From assembly GCA_022792175.1 (NCBI GenBank), contig JAAWAN010000013.1:1-64000 (forward strand): a stretch of DNA of 64,000 nucleotides, written 5' to 3'. The notes below the pieces were generated by a model. That model did no database searches, was not told where the DNA came from, and was given only the letters and a program-made list of their open reading frames with translations. The stretch is from Provencibacterium sp. (lineage in GTDB: Bacteria > Bacillota > Clostridia > Oscillospirales > Ruminococcaceae). Every line of letters starts with the position of its first letter. The stretch's first letter is position 1. Of the stretch, positions 17,419 through 26,223 are shown piece by piece. The translations under genes were made by a program, and so were the position numbers.

Positions 17419-18195
17419 CTATCTATCCTGCTGCGCATCCGCTATCCCGTTTTCCAGTATATAGCGCCGGCTCTCCTGCGCGCAGACAAAGGGGTCCTTT
17501 CTCCAGCGCTCCTGCTCGGCCAGCCCCCAGCGCACGCCGGTGCGGCTGCAGGCAGCAAAGATGGGCGGCCAGTCGATTTCCCCCTGCCCGGTAGGGACCA
17601 GATAGGCCTCCCCGTCGGCGCCTACCGCATAGTCCTTAAAATGAACGATATCCACCCGTCCGCGGTAGCGCTCGAGCAGCGCTGCCGGATCAAGCCCCGC
17701 CCGGACGGCATGGTAAACGCACAACGTCAGCTTCATATCAGGCAGCGCATCCAGCAGCCGCATGAGCGCCGGAATACCGTTTACGGGCGCATAGTCGACG
17801 GATACCGGATGAAACGATAGGCTCATCCCCTCTCCGGCAAGCCGTGCGGACATGCAGCCCAGCTCACCGGCATAGGCGGCTATCCCTTCCTCTGAAAAAT
17901 TTTCGGGCGGAATCCCGCTGATGCACAGATCGCTGCCGCCAAAAAGACGGTTCTGGCGCACAAAACGCTCAAACCCCTCCCGAATGGCCGGGTATCGGTC
18001 CTGTACGCCCAGGCATGTCATCTCATTTTCGAGGAGCGCATTCGCGACCGCCTCATCGGGAACCTCGGGGGAAATCCACTGTATCTGCAGGGTATGATAG
18101 CCCATCTCTTTCAAACGGCGCAGGGCCTCCTGCACCTGCTGCACGCAGCAGAGAACCGGCTTTAAACTGGAAAGCTGATAACCAATCGCGGTCAA
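17419..18195 (-). CDS. Sugar phosphate isomerase/epimerase (TIM barrel)
   Basis: AP-endonuclease-2/xylose-isomerase-like TIM-barrel protein of the IolE/YcjR type; substrate unknown. Visible: GYQLSSLKPVL start, GYHTLQIQWISPEVP, and the metal-site segments SFHPVSVDYAPVNG, LTLCVYHAVRAGLDP and VDIVHFKDYAVG. 258 residues from the TTG at 18195, which stands 7 nt after GGGGAGG. The longer frame has no such site. It is upstream of proB by about 70 bp in the same direction, separated only by a small GGCATT/AATGCC hairpin, so co-transcription with proBA is possible. Confidence 0.8.
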   Translation of the reverse strand: MTAIGYQLSSLKPVLCCVQQVQEALRRLKEMGYHTLQIQWISPEVPDEAVANALLENEMTCLGVQDRYPAIREGFERFVRQNRLFGGSDLCISGIPPENFSEEGIAAYAGELGCMSARLAGEGMSLSFHPVSVDYAPVNGIPALMRLLDALPDMKLTLCVYHAVRAGLDPAALLERYRGRVDIVHFKDYAVGADGEAYLVPTGQGEIDWPPIFAACSRTGVRWGLAEQERWRKDPFVCAQESRRYILENGIADAQQDR

Positions 18196-18534
18196 AATCG
18201 TTCCTCCCCTTTCGCGCCGCAGTCCTTTTTGCGGCGGCGGGCTTCTTTTAGCGCATCCATCCGGACAGCCGCTGTCCCTATTATAATGCCTGCCGGGCAA
18301 AGCCGCAAGCCCCGGCAGGCGCCCGCAGCTTTAAAGGCGGCAAAAAAACGGGCCTTCACAAAATAAGCGGTGCCCGCTCTTTCCTTTGCCTATTTTTACT
18401 GACTCAGAAAGGCGAAAGAGCAGACAGAGCGCGGCCGGACAGAGAATTCCTGCAGAATTTGTCAAAACAGGCATTGTAAAGAGAAATGAATCCGTCTATA
18501 ATGAAAATATCTATTCGGCTTTGAAGAGAAAGGA
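18196..18534. other. Divergent promoter region
   Basis: No gene. A reverse-strand promoter (TTGCGG at 18303-18308, 17 bp, TATAAT at 18280-18285) serves the isomerase. A forward promoter (18474-18502) serves the AI-2E family permease. Confidence 0.65.
18474..18502 (+). promoter_or_regulatory. Promoter of the AI-2E family permease gene
   Basis: TTGTAA (18474-18479), 17 bp, perfect TATAAT (18497-18502). Confidence 0.75.
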
Positions 18535-19797
18535 ATGGTCGCCACCGTGAAGCCCAATTTTAACCGAAGATATACCACCATTGCTATTTATGCGGTGCTG
18601 GTTATCGTCATCAGCGCCGTCATCATCTCGGCTGTTCATAATCTGAAGGCCCTGCTTACTGCAGTGGCCATGTTCTGGAACCTGCTCACTCCCTTTGTTC
18701 TCGGCTTTGTTATTGCCTATATTCTGAATCCCATTCTAAATGCTTTTGAAAAGCACCTTCTGCCCCGCCTGTTCGGCAGCCGAATATCCCGAAGGGCCAA
18801 CCGGATAATTTCGCTGGTCCTGACCTATCTTTTCACCATTGCGCTGATCGCAGTCTTTTTCAGCATTGTCATCCCGCAGATTGCCCAGAGCATCGGCAGC
18901 ATCGCCGCCCAGATTCCCGGCTGGGTCACCAATGCGCAGGCGCTCTTCTACCAGCTCGCAGAAAAATATGATTTGCACAGCATTGATCCCGGGCTCTTCA
19001 ACGAAGTGATGGATGCGCTGCGTTCGGTGGCCAGCGCCGCTTACAGTATGATTACCGAGGCCATTCCCCAGCTGTTGCAGGCGACCATGTCGGTCACCAC
19101 CAAGGTAGTCAATTTCATCGTCGGCATTATCATCTCCATCTATGTGCTGATAGGCAAGGAGCGCTTTTTCGCTCAGTCGAAAAAGCTGCTCAGTGCCCTC
19201 ATCCCCGCCTCCGCGGTGGAGCGCATTGTGCAGATTACCCATCAGAGCCATGAAATTTTCAGCGGCTTCATTTCCGGAAAAATTCTGGATTCCTGCATCA
19301 TCGGCCTGCTCTGCTTTCTCGGCATGAGCATCCTGCGCTGGCCGTATGCGGTGCTCATCAGTGTCATGGTCGGCGTTACCAACGTTATCCCCTATTTTGG
19401 GCCTTTTTTCGGCGCCATCCCCTCGGTTTTGATTATGCTGATTGTCGATCCGATGAAAGCCCTCTGGCTGGCGCTGTTCATTCTCGCGCTGCAGCAGCTG
19501 GATGGGAATGTTATCGGCCCGAAGATTCTGGGGGATTCGACCGGGCTGAGCGCCTTCTGGGTTATCTTCGCCATCACCGTTTTCGGCAGCTGGTTTGGCG
19601 TGGTGGGCATGTTCATCGGCGTTCCGCTCTTCGCGGTTATCTATTCGCTGCTGCGCCAGTTCTGTGAGTGGCGCCTGAGCCTCAAGGGAATGCCCACAAA
19701 AACGGCCGACTACGCCTCCGCTGCCCATACGCTAATTGAACCTCCCCCAAAAAAGCCGAAAAAAAAGCTGCAGCTGCCAAAGCTGAAAAAAAACTGA
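18535..19797 (+). CDS. AI-2E family transporter (PerM/YdiK type)
   Basis: Integral membrane protein with about eight helices, family AI-2E_transport. Members export or take up small molecules, and some act in autoinducer export or sodium/proton antiport; the name does not prove a quorum-sensing role. Typical stretches: LTPFVLGFVIAYILNPI near residue 65, ILDSCIIGLLCFLGMSIL, VGVTNVIPYFGPFFGAIPS near residue 280 and NVIGPKILGDSTGLSAFWV. The C-terminus is a Lys/Pro-rich cytosolic tail. The AAAGGA ribosome site touches the ATG at 18535. The GTG at 18547 (12 nt away) may be the true start. Confidence 0.9.
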   Translation: MVATVKPNFNRRYTTIAIYAVLVIVISAVIISAVHNLKALLTAVAMFWNLLTPFVLGFVIAYILNPILNAFEKHLLPRLFGSRISRRANRIISLVLTYLFTIALIAVFFSIVIPQIAQSIGSIAAQIPGWVTNAQALFYQLAEKYDLHSIDPGLFNEVMDALRSVASAAYSMITEAIPQLLQATMSVTTKVVNFIVGIIISIYVLIGKERFFAQSKKLLSALIPASAVERIVQITHQSHEIFSGFISGKILDSCIIGLLCFLGMSILRWPYAVLISVMVGVTNVIPYFGPFFGAIPSVLIMLIVDPMKALWLALFILALQQLDGNVIGPKILGDSTGLSAFWVIFAITVFGSWFGVVGMFIGVPLFAVIYSLLRQFCEWRLSLKGMPTKTADYASAAHTLIEPPPKKPKKKLQLPKLKKN

Positions 19798-19884
19798 GTC
19801 CCAATGCCCATCTTTGCAGGCAGCCTGCTGTCCCTCTTTCAGGCTGCCCGCTTTACCAAAAAAACCGGTAAGGAGGAACTCTCT

Positions 19885-21774
19885 ATGATGAACTGTACCG
19901 ACTGCCTCAGCCGCAACACCTGTCCGAGCGCGGATAAGCCGATGGAGGAATATATCCGCCGCCTTCCGCTGGAAACCGCCCATCATCGGGTTCAGGGGCA
20001 GTCCACAAAATGCGGCTTCGGCCTGCAGGGCGTCTGCTGCCGCCTGTGTGCAAACGGCCCCTGCCGCGTTACCCCGGAGGCTCCCCGCGGCATTTGCGGG
20101 GCGAATGCGGATACCATTGTTGCCCGCAACTTTCTGCGGGCGGTTGCCGCCGGCTCAGGCTGCTATATCCATGTGGTGGAGAACACCGCCCGGCAGCTGA
20201 AAAACACCGGCCTTCACCGGGATAAAATCCGCAGCGAAAAGGCGCTGCAGCGTCTGGGTGAGCTGTTTGGCATCGACGAAGCGGATAAATATGCGCTGTG
20301 TGTCAGGGTGGCGGATGCCGTCCTCTCCGACCTGTACCGCCCCGAGTATGAGCCGATGGAACTTGTCAGAAAGCTGGCCTATCCTCCGCGCCTTGAGCGC
20401 TGGGAAAAGCTGGGGATTCTGCCGGGCGGCGCAAAGGGCGAGGTGTTTCAAAACATTGTTAAAACCTCCACCAATCTCAGCTCCGACCCGGTGGAGATGC
20501 TGCTTTCCTGCCTGCGCCTGGGCATTTCCACCGGCATTTACGGGCTGCAGCTGACCAACCTTTTAAACGATGTTGTGCTGGGCGACCCGGAAATCCGCCC
20601 GGCCCCGGTGGGAATGAACGTCATCGACCCCGATTATATCAATATTCTCATCACCGGCCACCAGCACTCTCTGTTCACCTATATTCAGGACCGGCTGCTG
20701 GAAGAGGATGTGCTCGAAAAGGCGAAGGCCGCCGGGGCGAAGGGCTTCAAGCTGGTCGGCTGCACCTGCGTAGGTCAGGACCTGCAGCTGCGCGGCGCGC
20801 ATTACACCGAAATTTTTGACGGGCATGCGGGCAACAACTACATATCCGAAGCGGTGCTCTCCTGCGGCGCTATTGATGCGGTGCTCAGCGAGTTTAACTG
20901 CACGCTGCCCGGTATCGAGCCCATCTGCGAACAGCTCAAAATCAAGCAGATCTGCCTGGACGTCGTCGCCAAAAAGGCCAATGCCGAATATATTCCCTTC
21001 CAGTATGAAACCCGCCGGGAGGATGGGGATCGAATTATCGACGAGATTATCGCCGCCTACCGGGAGCGCCGGGGCAGCATGCCGATGAACCTCTTCTCTG
21101 AACACGGCAACAAAAACACGCTGACCGGTGTCAGCGAGGGGAGCCTGAAAGCCTTCCTCGGCGGCAGCTGGAAGCCGCTCATCGACCTTATCGTCAGCGG
21201 GAAGGTGAAGGGGCTGGCCGGGGTTGTCGGCTGCTCGAGCGTCGCCTATGGCCACGACACCCTCACCGCCGCGCTGACCCGCGAACTCATCTCCCGGGAT
21301 ATTCTGGTGCTGACGGCGGGCTGCTCCTCCGGAGGGCTCGAAAATATCGGCATGATGACCCCGGAGGCCGCCGAGCTGGCCGGGCCAAACCTGCGGGCCG
21401 TCTGCAAACAGCTGGGCATTCCGCCGGTCCTCAATTTCGGCCCCTGCCTCGCCATCGGCCGGCTGGAGATGGTAGCTACCGAAATCGCCGCCGAGCTGCA
21501 TGTAGACCTGCCGCAGCTGCCGCTCGTTTTCTCCGCCGCCCAGTGGCTGGAGGAGCAGGCGCTGGCGGATGGCGCCTTTGCGCTGGCTCTGGGGCTGCCG
21601 CTTCATCTGGGGGTTCCGCCTTTTATGACCGGCAGCAGCCTGGCGACCAAAATCCTAACCGAGGATATGCTCGAGCTCACCGGCGGGCAGGTCATCATCG
21701 ATCCGGATGGGAAATCGGCCGCGGACCGGCTGGAGGCCATTATCGAGGAAAAGCGCCGGGCCCTGCATATATAG
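19885..21774 (+). CDS. cooS: Anaerobic carbon monoxide dehydrogenase catalytic subunit, variant
   Basis: Ni-Fe-S enzyme of the CooS family, expected to interconvert CO and CO2 in the cytosol. D- and B-cluster cysteines are all present (C43, C51, C52, C55, C60, C71 in KCGFGLQGVCCRLCANGPC and GICG). C-cluster ligands are also present: H259 (ITGHQH), C295 (GCTCVG), C339 (FNCTLP), C450 (VVGCSS), C480 (TAGCSSG) and C521 (NFGPC). K589 fits the catalytic lysine. The segment after VAAG (residues 90-104, GSGCYIHVVENTARQ) lacks the histidine-rich HxxHxxH track of well-studied CODHs, so activity may differ. 629 residues; ATG 19885 follows GGAGGAA. First gene of a three-gene operon; no cooC nickel-insertion gene nearby. 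Confidence 0.93.
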   Translation: MMNCTDCLSRNTCPSADKPMEEYIRRLPLETAHHRVQGQSTKCGFGLQGVCCRLCANGPCRVTPEAPRGICGANADTIVARNFLRAVAAGSGCYIHVVENTARQLKNTGLHRDKIRSEKALQRLGELFGIDEADKYALCVRVADAVLSDLYRPEYEPMELVRKLAYPPRLERWEKLGILPGGAKGEVFQNIVKTSTNLSSDPVEMLLSCLRLGISTGIYGLQLTNLLNDVVLGDPEIRPAPVGMNVIDPDYINILITGHQHSLFTYIQDRLLEEDVLEKAKAAGAKGFKLVGCTCVGQDLQLRGAHYTEIFDGHAGNNYISEAVLSCGAIDAVLSEFNCTLPGIEPICEQLKIKQICLDVVAKKANAEYIPFQYETRREDGDRIIDEIIAAYRERRGSMPMNLFSEHGNKNTLTGVSEGSLKAFLGGSWKPLIDLIVSGKVKGLAGVVGCSSVAYGHDTLTAALTRELISRDILVLTAGCSSGGLENIGMMTPEAAELAGPNLRAVCKQLGIPPVLNFGPCLAIGRLEMVATEIAAELHVDLPQLPLVFSAAQWLEEQALADGAFALALGLPLHLGVPPFMTGSSLATKILTEDMLELTGGQVIIDPDGKSAADRLEAIIEEKRRALHI

Positions 21775-21787
21775 GAGGGGCTTTTAG

Positions 21788-22234
21788 ATGAAACGAATTT
21801 TTATCGACCCTAAAAAGTGCGATGGCTGCAAAAACTGCTCGCTGGCCTGCATGGAGTCCCACCGGAAGGATGGGCAAACCGGCATCTATACCCTGCAGCT
21901 GCAGGATCCCGAAAACCAGTCCCGCAACCGCATTCTTTCAGATGGAAAGGGCGGCTATCTCCCCATCTTCTGCCGGCACTGCGATATTCCCGACTGCGCC
22001 GGGGCCTGCATGAGCGGGGCGCTGCAGAAAAATATGGAAAACGGCCTTGTGGAGTATAACGCGGACAGCTGCGCCGCATGCTATATGTGTGTTATGAGCT
22101 GCCGCTATGGTGTACCCGCCATCTCTCCGGATCGCAGGCGGATGATTAAGTGCGATTTCTGTACCCATCTCCCGGAGGGGCCGGCCTGCGTGCGTGCCTG
22201 CCCCAAAAAGGCGATTGAAGTCAGGGAGGTGTGA
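21788..22234 (+). CDS. cooF: CooF-like ferredoxin with four [4Fe-4S] motifs
   Basis: Iron-sulfur electron carrier of 148 residues. Four cysteine sets are visible: CDGCKNCSLAC, CRHCDIPDCAGAC, CAACYMCVMSC and CDFCTHLPEGPACVRACP, each able to join in holding a cubane cluster. This is the CooF/HycB architecture, transferring electrons between CooS and a partner. Ribosome site GGAGGGG precedes ATG 21788, 13 bp after cooS. Its stop (22232-22234) overlaps the next gene's ribosome region, indicating tight coupling to the flavoprotein. Confidence 0.93.
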   Translation: MKRIFIDPKKCDGCKNCSLACMESHRKDGQTGIYTLQLQDPENQSRNRILSDGKGGYLPIFCRHCDIPDCAGACMSGALQKNMENGLVEYNADSCAACYMCVMSCRYGVPAISPDRRRMIKCDFCTHLPEGPACVRACPKKAIEVREV

Positions 22235-22236
22235 AA

Positions 22237-23466
22237 ATGAAACGCTTTGTAATTATCGGCGCCGGTGCGGCCGGCATCACCGCCGCCAAGACGCTGCGCG
22301 ATTTCTGCCCGGAGGATATCATCACCGTTATTTCAACCGATGAAAAGGTGCATTCCCGCTGCATGCTGCACAAATACCTCGGCCATGAGCGGGATGCCGA
22401 GGGCATCAATTTCGTGCCGCCTGACTTTTTCGAAAAAAACGATATCACCCACCTCTGCTGCGAAGAGGTACAGCGGATTGACACGGAGAAGAAAACCGTT
22501 TACTATGGTGAAGACTACTTTGCCCCCTATGACCGGCTGCTCATTGCCACCGGGTCCGCTTTTTTCATCCCGCCCATCCCCCATTTCCGGGAGGCGCCCA
22601 ACGTCTTCGGCTTTCGGGACCTCAGCGACGCTTTAAAGATTGATGCCGCCTTTGCCGCGGGCAGGCGGGTGTTCATCGTCGGTTCCGGATTGGTGGGGCT
22701 GGATGCTGCATCTGCCCTGTGCCGGCGGGGAGCCGAGGTCACCATCGCTGAAATGGCTCCCCGGGTTATGCCGCTGCAGACGGATGAGTTTGCCGCCGGC
22801 GTTTACCAGAAAGCCTTTGAGGAGCACGGCTGCCGCTTTCTTCTGGCCACCGGGGCCAGCGATGCCGTCGTGGATGAAAAGGGCAACATCATCGAGGTCA
22901 TTCTCTCGAGCGGCGAGCGGGTAGCCTGCGACTTTGTCATTATGGCGGCCGGGGTGCGCCCCCGCACGCAGATAGCGCTCGAGAGCGGCATTGCCGCCGA
23001 ACGGGCTATTGCGGTAGATGATCATCTGCGCACCAGCGTTCCGGATATCTATGCCGCCGGAGACTGCACCGGCCTCTCCGGCGTCTGGCCGGATGCAATG
23101 GCCCAGGGCAAAGCAGCGGCGGAAAATATGGCCGGTATCGACACCGTTTATGAAAAGCCCTATCCCTTTAAGAACACCTGCAACTTTTTCGGCATCACCA
23201 TGCTGTCAGTCGGACGGCTGGATGATACCGAGGGGGCAAAAATTCTTATCCATAAAACGGAAAAGGAATATAAGAAGGCCATTCTCAAGGAAGGAAAGCT
23301 CACCGGCTTCCTCTCACTGGGGGATATCTCCAACAGCGGCCTTTACCTGCACCTCATCAAAAACGGAATCGATATCCGTGAAAAGCAGGATAAGCTCTTC
23401 CGCCTGAGCTTTGCGGATTTCTATGGCATCAACGAAAAGAACGGGGAATATGTCTATACCGTTTAG
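22237..23466 (+). CDS. FAD/NAD(P)-dependent oxidoreductase of the CODH module
   Basis: Pyridine-nucleotide-disulfide-type flavoprotein of about 410 residues. The FAD-binding GAGAAGITAAKTLR is at the N-terminus, the NAD(P)-binding IVGSGLVGLDAASALCRRG near residue 145, the second FAD motif YAAGDCTGLS near residue 270, and a C-terminal dimerisation-like domain. Encoded directly after cooS-cooF, it probably moves electrons between the ferredoxin and NAD(P)H, as proposed for CooS-CooF-flavoprotein modules. A GTG at 22231 is in frame, but ATG 22237 is better spaced from GGGAGGTG. A terminator follows. Confidence 0.92.
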   Translation: MKRFVIIGAGAAGITAAKTLRDFCPEDIITVISTDEKVHSRCMLHKYLGHERDAEGINFVPPDFFEKNDITHLCCEEVQRIDTEKKTVYYGEDYFAPYDRLLIATGSAFFIPPIPHFREAPNVFGFRDLSDALKIDAAFAAGRRVFIVGSGLVGLDAASALCRRGAEVTIAEMAPRVMPLQTDEFAAGVYQKAFEEHGCRFLLATGASDAVVDEKGNIIEVILSSGERVACDFVIMAAGVRPRTQIALESGIAAERAIAVDDHLRTSVPDIYAAGDCTGLSGVWPDAMAQGKAAAENMAGIDTVYEKPYPFKNTCNFFGITMLSVGRLDDTEGAKILIHKTEKEYKKAILKEGKLTGFLSLGDISNSGLYLHLIKNGIDIREKQDKLFRLSFADFYGINEKNGEYVYTV

Positions 23467-23778
23467 GGACGGCAGATAAGAGATAAAACGGCGGCTGCAG
23501 GAGGTAAAAAACTCCCTGCAGCCGCTCTTTTCATATTACCCTGTGAGAAAGCCGCATCCAGAGCAGCCGTCTTTTTGCGGATGAAGGCCGCTTTTTATCC
23601 GTTTTTGCCTTCATTCTTCTTAGACAGTCATCTGCCCCTTTGACGCCGGGCGCTGCGGCGGATTTTTCGTCCGCGATGCCCTGTGCCGCGGCGGCCCGAA
23701 AGAGAGCCCTTCCAGAGCCGAGCGGACTGCCGGAAAAATAAAAAGACTGGAAACCCTACGGATTTCCAGTCTTTTTAT
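23467..23778. other. Intergenic region after the CODH operon
   Basis: No gene. It contains the operon terminator (23491-23531), then GC-rich sequence with several short inverted repeats (for example GCGGA/TCCGC around 23656-23672), then the tRNA-Trp terminator. Confidence 0.5.
23491..23531 (+). terminator. Terminator of the CODH operon
   Basis: GCGGCTGCAGG (23491-23501) pairs with CCTGCAGCCGC (23515-23525), followed by TCTTTT. It lies 24 bp after the flavoprotein stop codon. Confidence 0.88.
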
Positions 23779-23779
23779 T
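23737..23779 (-). terminator. Terminator of tRNA-Trp
   Basis: Inverted repeat AAAAAGACTGGAAA with its complement, directly after the tRNA 3' end on the reverse strand, followed by TTTTTATTTTT. Confidence 0.9.
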
Positions 23780-23854
23780 GGCAGGGGCAGAAGGACTTGA
23801 ACCCTCGGCACGCGGTTTTGGAGACCGCTGCTCTACCAGCTGAGCTATGCCCCT
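23779..23854 (-). tRNA. tRNA-Trp (CCA anticodon)
   Basis: 76-nt cloverleaf on the reverse strand: acceptor AGGGGCA/TGCCCCT, D-arm GCTCAGCTGGTAGAGC, anticodon loop CTCCAAA (anticodon CCA) closed by GCGGT/ACCGC, and T-arm GGTTCAAGTCC. The 3' CCA is encoded. Confidence 0.97.
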
Positions 23855-24138
23855 ATCTTTTCCATTTACCCTGACATTTTTATATTATACATACTGGAGG
23901 GCTGTTTGTCAATCCTTTCGCCAAAATAAGCCGGATAAATTTTCAGGCAGCAGCTCCGCCGGAGAACTGCCTTTCTGCCCGGCGGTCGAATCCGCAGGGA
24001 TATGCCGCCGGACAGAAAGAGAAAATGCGAAAGCCTTATGTTATCCCGTTTTCTGATTTCTGAAAAAGAAAGCAGAGCCTTAGTGGCCTTTATGGGGAAA
24101 GCCCTTCAGCCGCTTGCTCTGTTCCCCTTCGTTTCCCT

Positions 24139-25164
24139 TTAAACATCTGCAAAGCGCAAAACAATTTTGCAGATTTCCTGCGGCCGCTCCCGAATCAGCC
24201 GGAACGCCTCCTCCGCCTCCGTGTAGGGAAAAATGCGCGAGCAAAGCTTATCCGGCGTAAGGGCGCCGCTTTCAAAGCCGCGGATTACCTGCGGGAAACG
24301 ATGGTTATTTAGCCTGGAGCCGACGATGGTCAGCTCCTTTTTGGTGATGGCTACCTGCGCAACGGCAGAGGGCTTATCAATCAGCCCAACCACAACCACC
24401 CGTCCCGCCGGGCAGGCCAGCTCCAGCGCCTGCGGAAAGGAAGAAACCGAGCAGACCGTATCTGCAATCACCGGCATCCCCTCGCCGTCAGTCCAGTCAT
24501 AAACTGCCGCGGCCAGGTCCTCCTCCTGAATATTCAGCACCCGGTCGGCGCCCATGCGCTCTGCATTTTCCAGCCGCTCTTTAATCATGTCGGTCATCAT
24601 CACCTGAGCGCCGCGCGATTTGGCCACCTGCATAATACATATTCCAATCGGGCCGCTGCCCATAATGAACAGCTTATCCCCCTTTGCCACCTGGCCGCGC
24701 TCGTTTACCTGCATGCCGATGGAATAGGGCTCGGTCAAGCAGGCATATTCGGGAGCTACCCGGCCGGCATCAAGCGCATAAACTGCCTCTGCCGGTGCGG
24801 CTACATATTCCGCAAAGCCACCGTCCCGGTGAACGCCGGTAACCTCCAGCGAGCGGCAGACATTGGGCCGCCCCTGCCTGCAGGCATAGCACTGCCCGCA
24901 GGAGCGCACCGGGTCCACCGCTACGCATTCGCCCACCCGCACATTTTTAACGCGGCTGCCCGTCTTCTCCACCCAGCCGCCATATTCATGGCCAATCAGC
25001 CGCGGGTAGGTTGCCAGAGAATTGGTACCGTTATAGATCCCGATATCCGACCCGCAGATGCCTGCCCCTGCCACCCGGATCAGAACCTCATCCTCCCGGA
25101 TATCCGGCACCGGCACCTCCGCTATGCGAATTTTAAAGGGTTCATCGATGATAACTGCCTTCAC
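24139..25164 (-). CDS. Zinc-dependent alcohol/polyol dehydrogenase (MDR superfamily)
   Basis: Medium-chain dehydrogenase like sorbitol or threonine dehydrogenase. The catalytic zinc motif is GAGICGSDIGIYNG with GHEYGG near residue 60. The structural zinc cysteines are in CGQCYACRQGRPNVC. The Rossmann motif is GSGPIGICIMQVAKSRGA near residue 165. Start GTG 25164 follows GGGGAGAGG; the longer frame has no such site. About 341 residues. Substrate cannot be inferred. The gene stands alone next to tRNA-Trp. Confidence 0.9.
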   Translation of the reverse strand: MKAVIIDEPFKIRIAEVPVPDIREDEVLIRVAGAGICGSDIGIYNGTNSLATYPRLIGHEYGGWVEKTGSRVKNVRVGECVAVDPVRSCGQCYACRQGRPNVCRSLEVTGVHRDGGFAEYVAAPAEAVYALDAGRVAPEYACLTEPYSIGMQVNERGQVAKGDKLFIMGSGPIGICIMQVAKSRGAQVMMTDMIKERLENAERMGADRVLNIQEEDLAAAVYDWTDGEGMPVIADTVCSVSSFPQALELACPAGRVVVVGLIDKPSAVAQVAITKKELTIVGSRLNNHRFPQVIRGFESGALTPDKLCSRIFPYTEAEEAFRLIRERPQEICKIVLRFADV

Positions 25165-25402
25165 TGCAAACCTCTCCCCATTCCTGCTTTTTCCGTCCTT
25201 TTTGTATGATACTTTTATCTTATCGCAAAACCGGCCATTTGTACAGAAATATCCGTCATAAAAAAGGTGGCGCCATCGTGCCTGCACAAAGCACCGATCT
25301 CCCCGACCTTCCGGAAAAAGGCGCGGATGAACCGGTCAGCAGCCCATATCCAAAGCGGATTTTTCCGCAGCAGAAGAGGCTTTCAGTCAGCAAGGAATCT
25401 TT

Positions 25403-26187
25403 TCAGCCTCCAATATGGACCTGCACCTCATAATTCCATTGTAAAATCCCTGAGACAATAACGAGCTGTACGGTAAATGCCGGCTCAGCACCATATTTTG
25501 TTTGGGCTGTGTGTATTAACTCGTTTTGTACCTGTCCTCTGTTTTCTTCGGTGCAGTTTGCACAGAGATATTTCCCTTTGGGCAATATCCTTAACCCGTT
25601 TATCTCTGCACAACGAGTACAGACCGCAAAAAGCCTTGATACGCCATTTTCAGTATAGATACCCGCTAAATCCTCAAAGAAAAACTGCTCTTTTAAGGCA
25701 GGAGGCACTTTATCATAAAAATGATGGAGATAATTCCAGAGATTATCAAGCGTCGGTACTTCCAATGTATCAGATAACCAAATGACACGTTCTGCAACAT
25801 CCCTGAGAAAAGTACCGTGCGGACTTTTGGTATTCCTGCAATTTCCTTTCATAATCTGCTTTTGCCCGTTGGATTTTCAGCCTGCCGGATTGCAATGCGG
25901 CAATTTTTTCATCTGCCTTTTTCTCTGCCTGCGTTAAAAAATCCACAATTTTTTCCAGGCTGCCATATTGCAAAACCTTTTTTATCTCCTGCAGCGGCAA
26001 GTCCATCAGCTGTAAAGCACGCACCGTATTCAGAAGGACTAAATCCTGTTCGGTATAATAGCGGTAATGGGTCCATTCATCCTTTTTGCTCGGTTTTACC
26101 AACCCGATGCGGTCATAGTGCCGCAGCGTTTCGCTCGTCGTATGAACCGCCCCTTGCAGCCTCTCCGATGGAAAAATATTTCTTCAT
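25403..26187 (-). pseudogene. MerR-family regulator broken by two frameshifts
   Basis: Three pieces in different frames reconstruct one MerR-type regulator. ATG 26187 (after AAGGGA) gives KKYFSIGEAAR, then a GGGG run shifts the frame. The rest of the DNA-binding helix-turn-helix (AVHTTSETLRHYDRIGLVKP, YRYYTEQDLVLLNTVRAL) and its coiled coil continue to about 25845. There a TTTT run shifts the frame again before LRDVAERVIWLSDTLEVPTL and a C-terminal effector domain with two cysteine pairs (CTRC, CANC). Deleting one G and one T restores an open frame of about 260 codons. The DNA is AT-richer than its neighbours. It may be a decaying acquired gene, or the shifts may be sequencing errors. It diverges from the lipoprotein gene with only 36 bp between. 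Confidence 0.8.
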
Positions 26188-26223
26188 CTGCATTTCCCTT
26201 CTTGACTTTAGAAAGGAATTAAA

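Noticed and set aside
18736..19728. A 330-codon reverse open frame
   Set aside because: Antisense shadow of the AI-2E family permease, with the composition expected of a reversed membrane protein.
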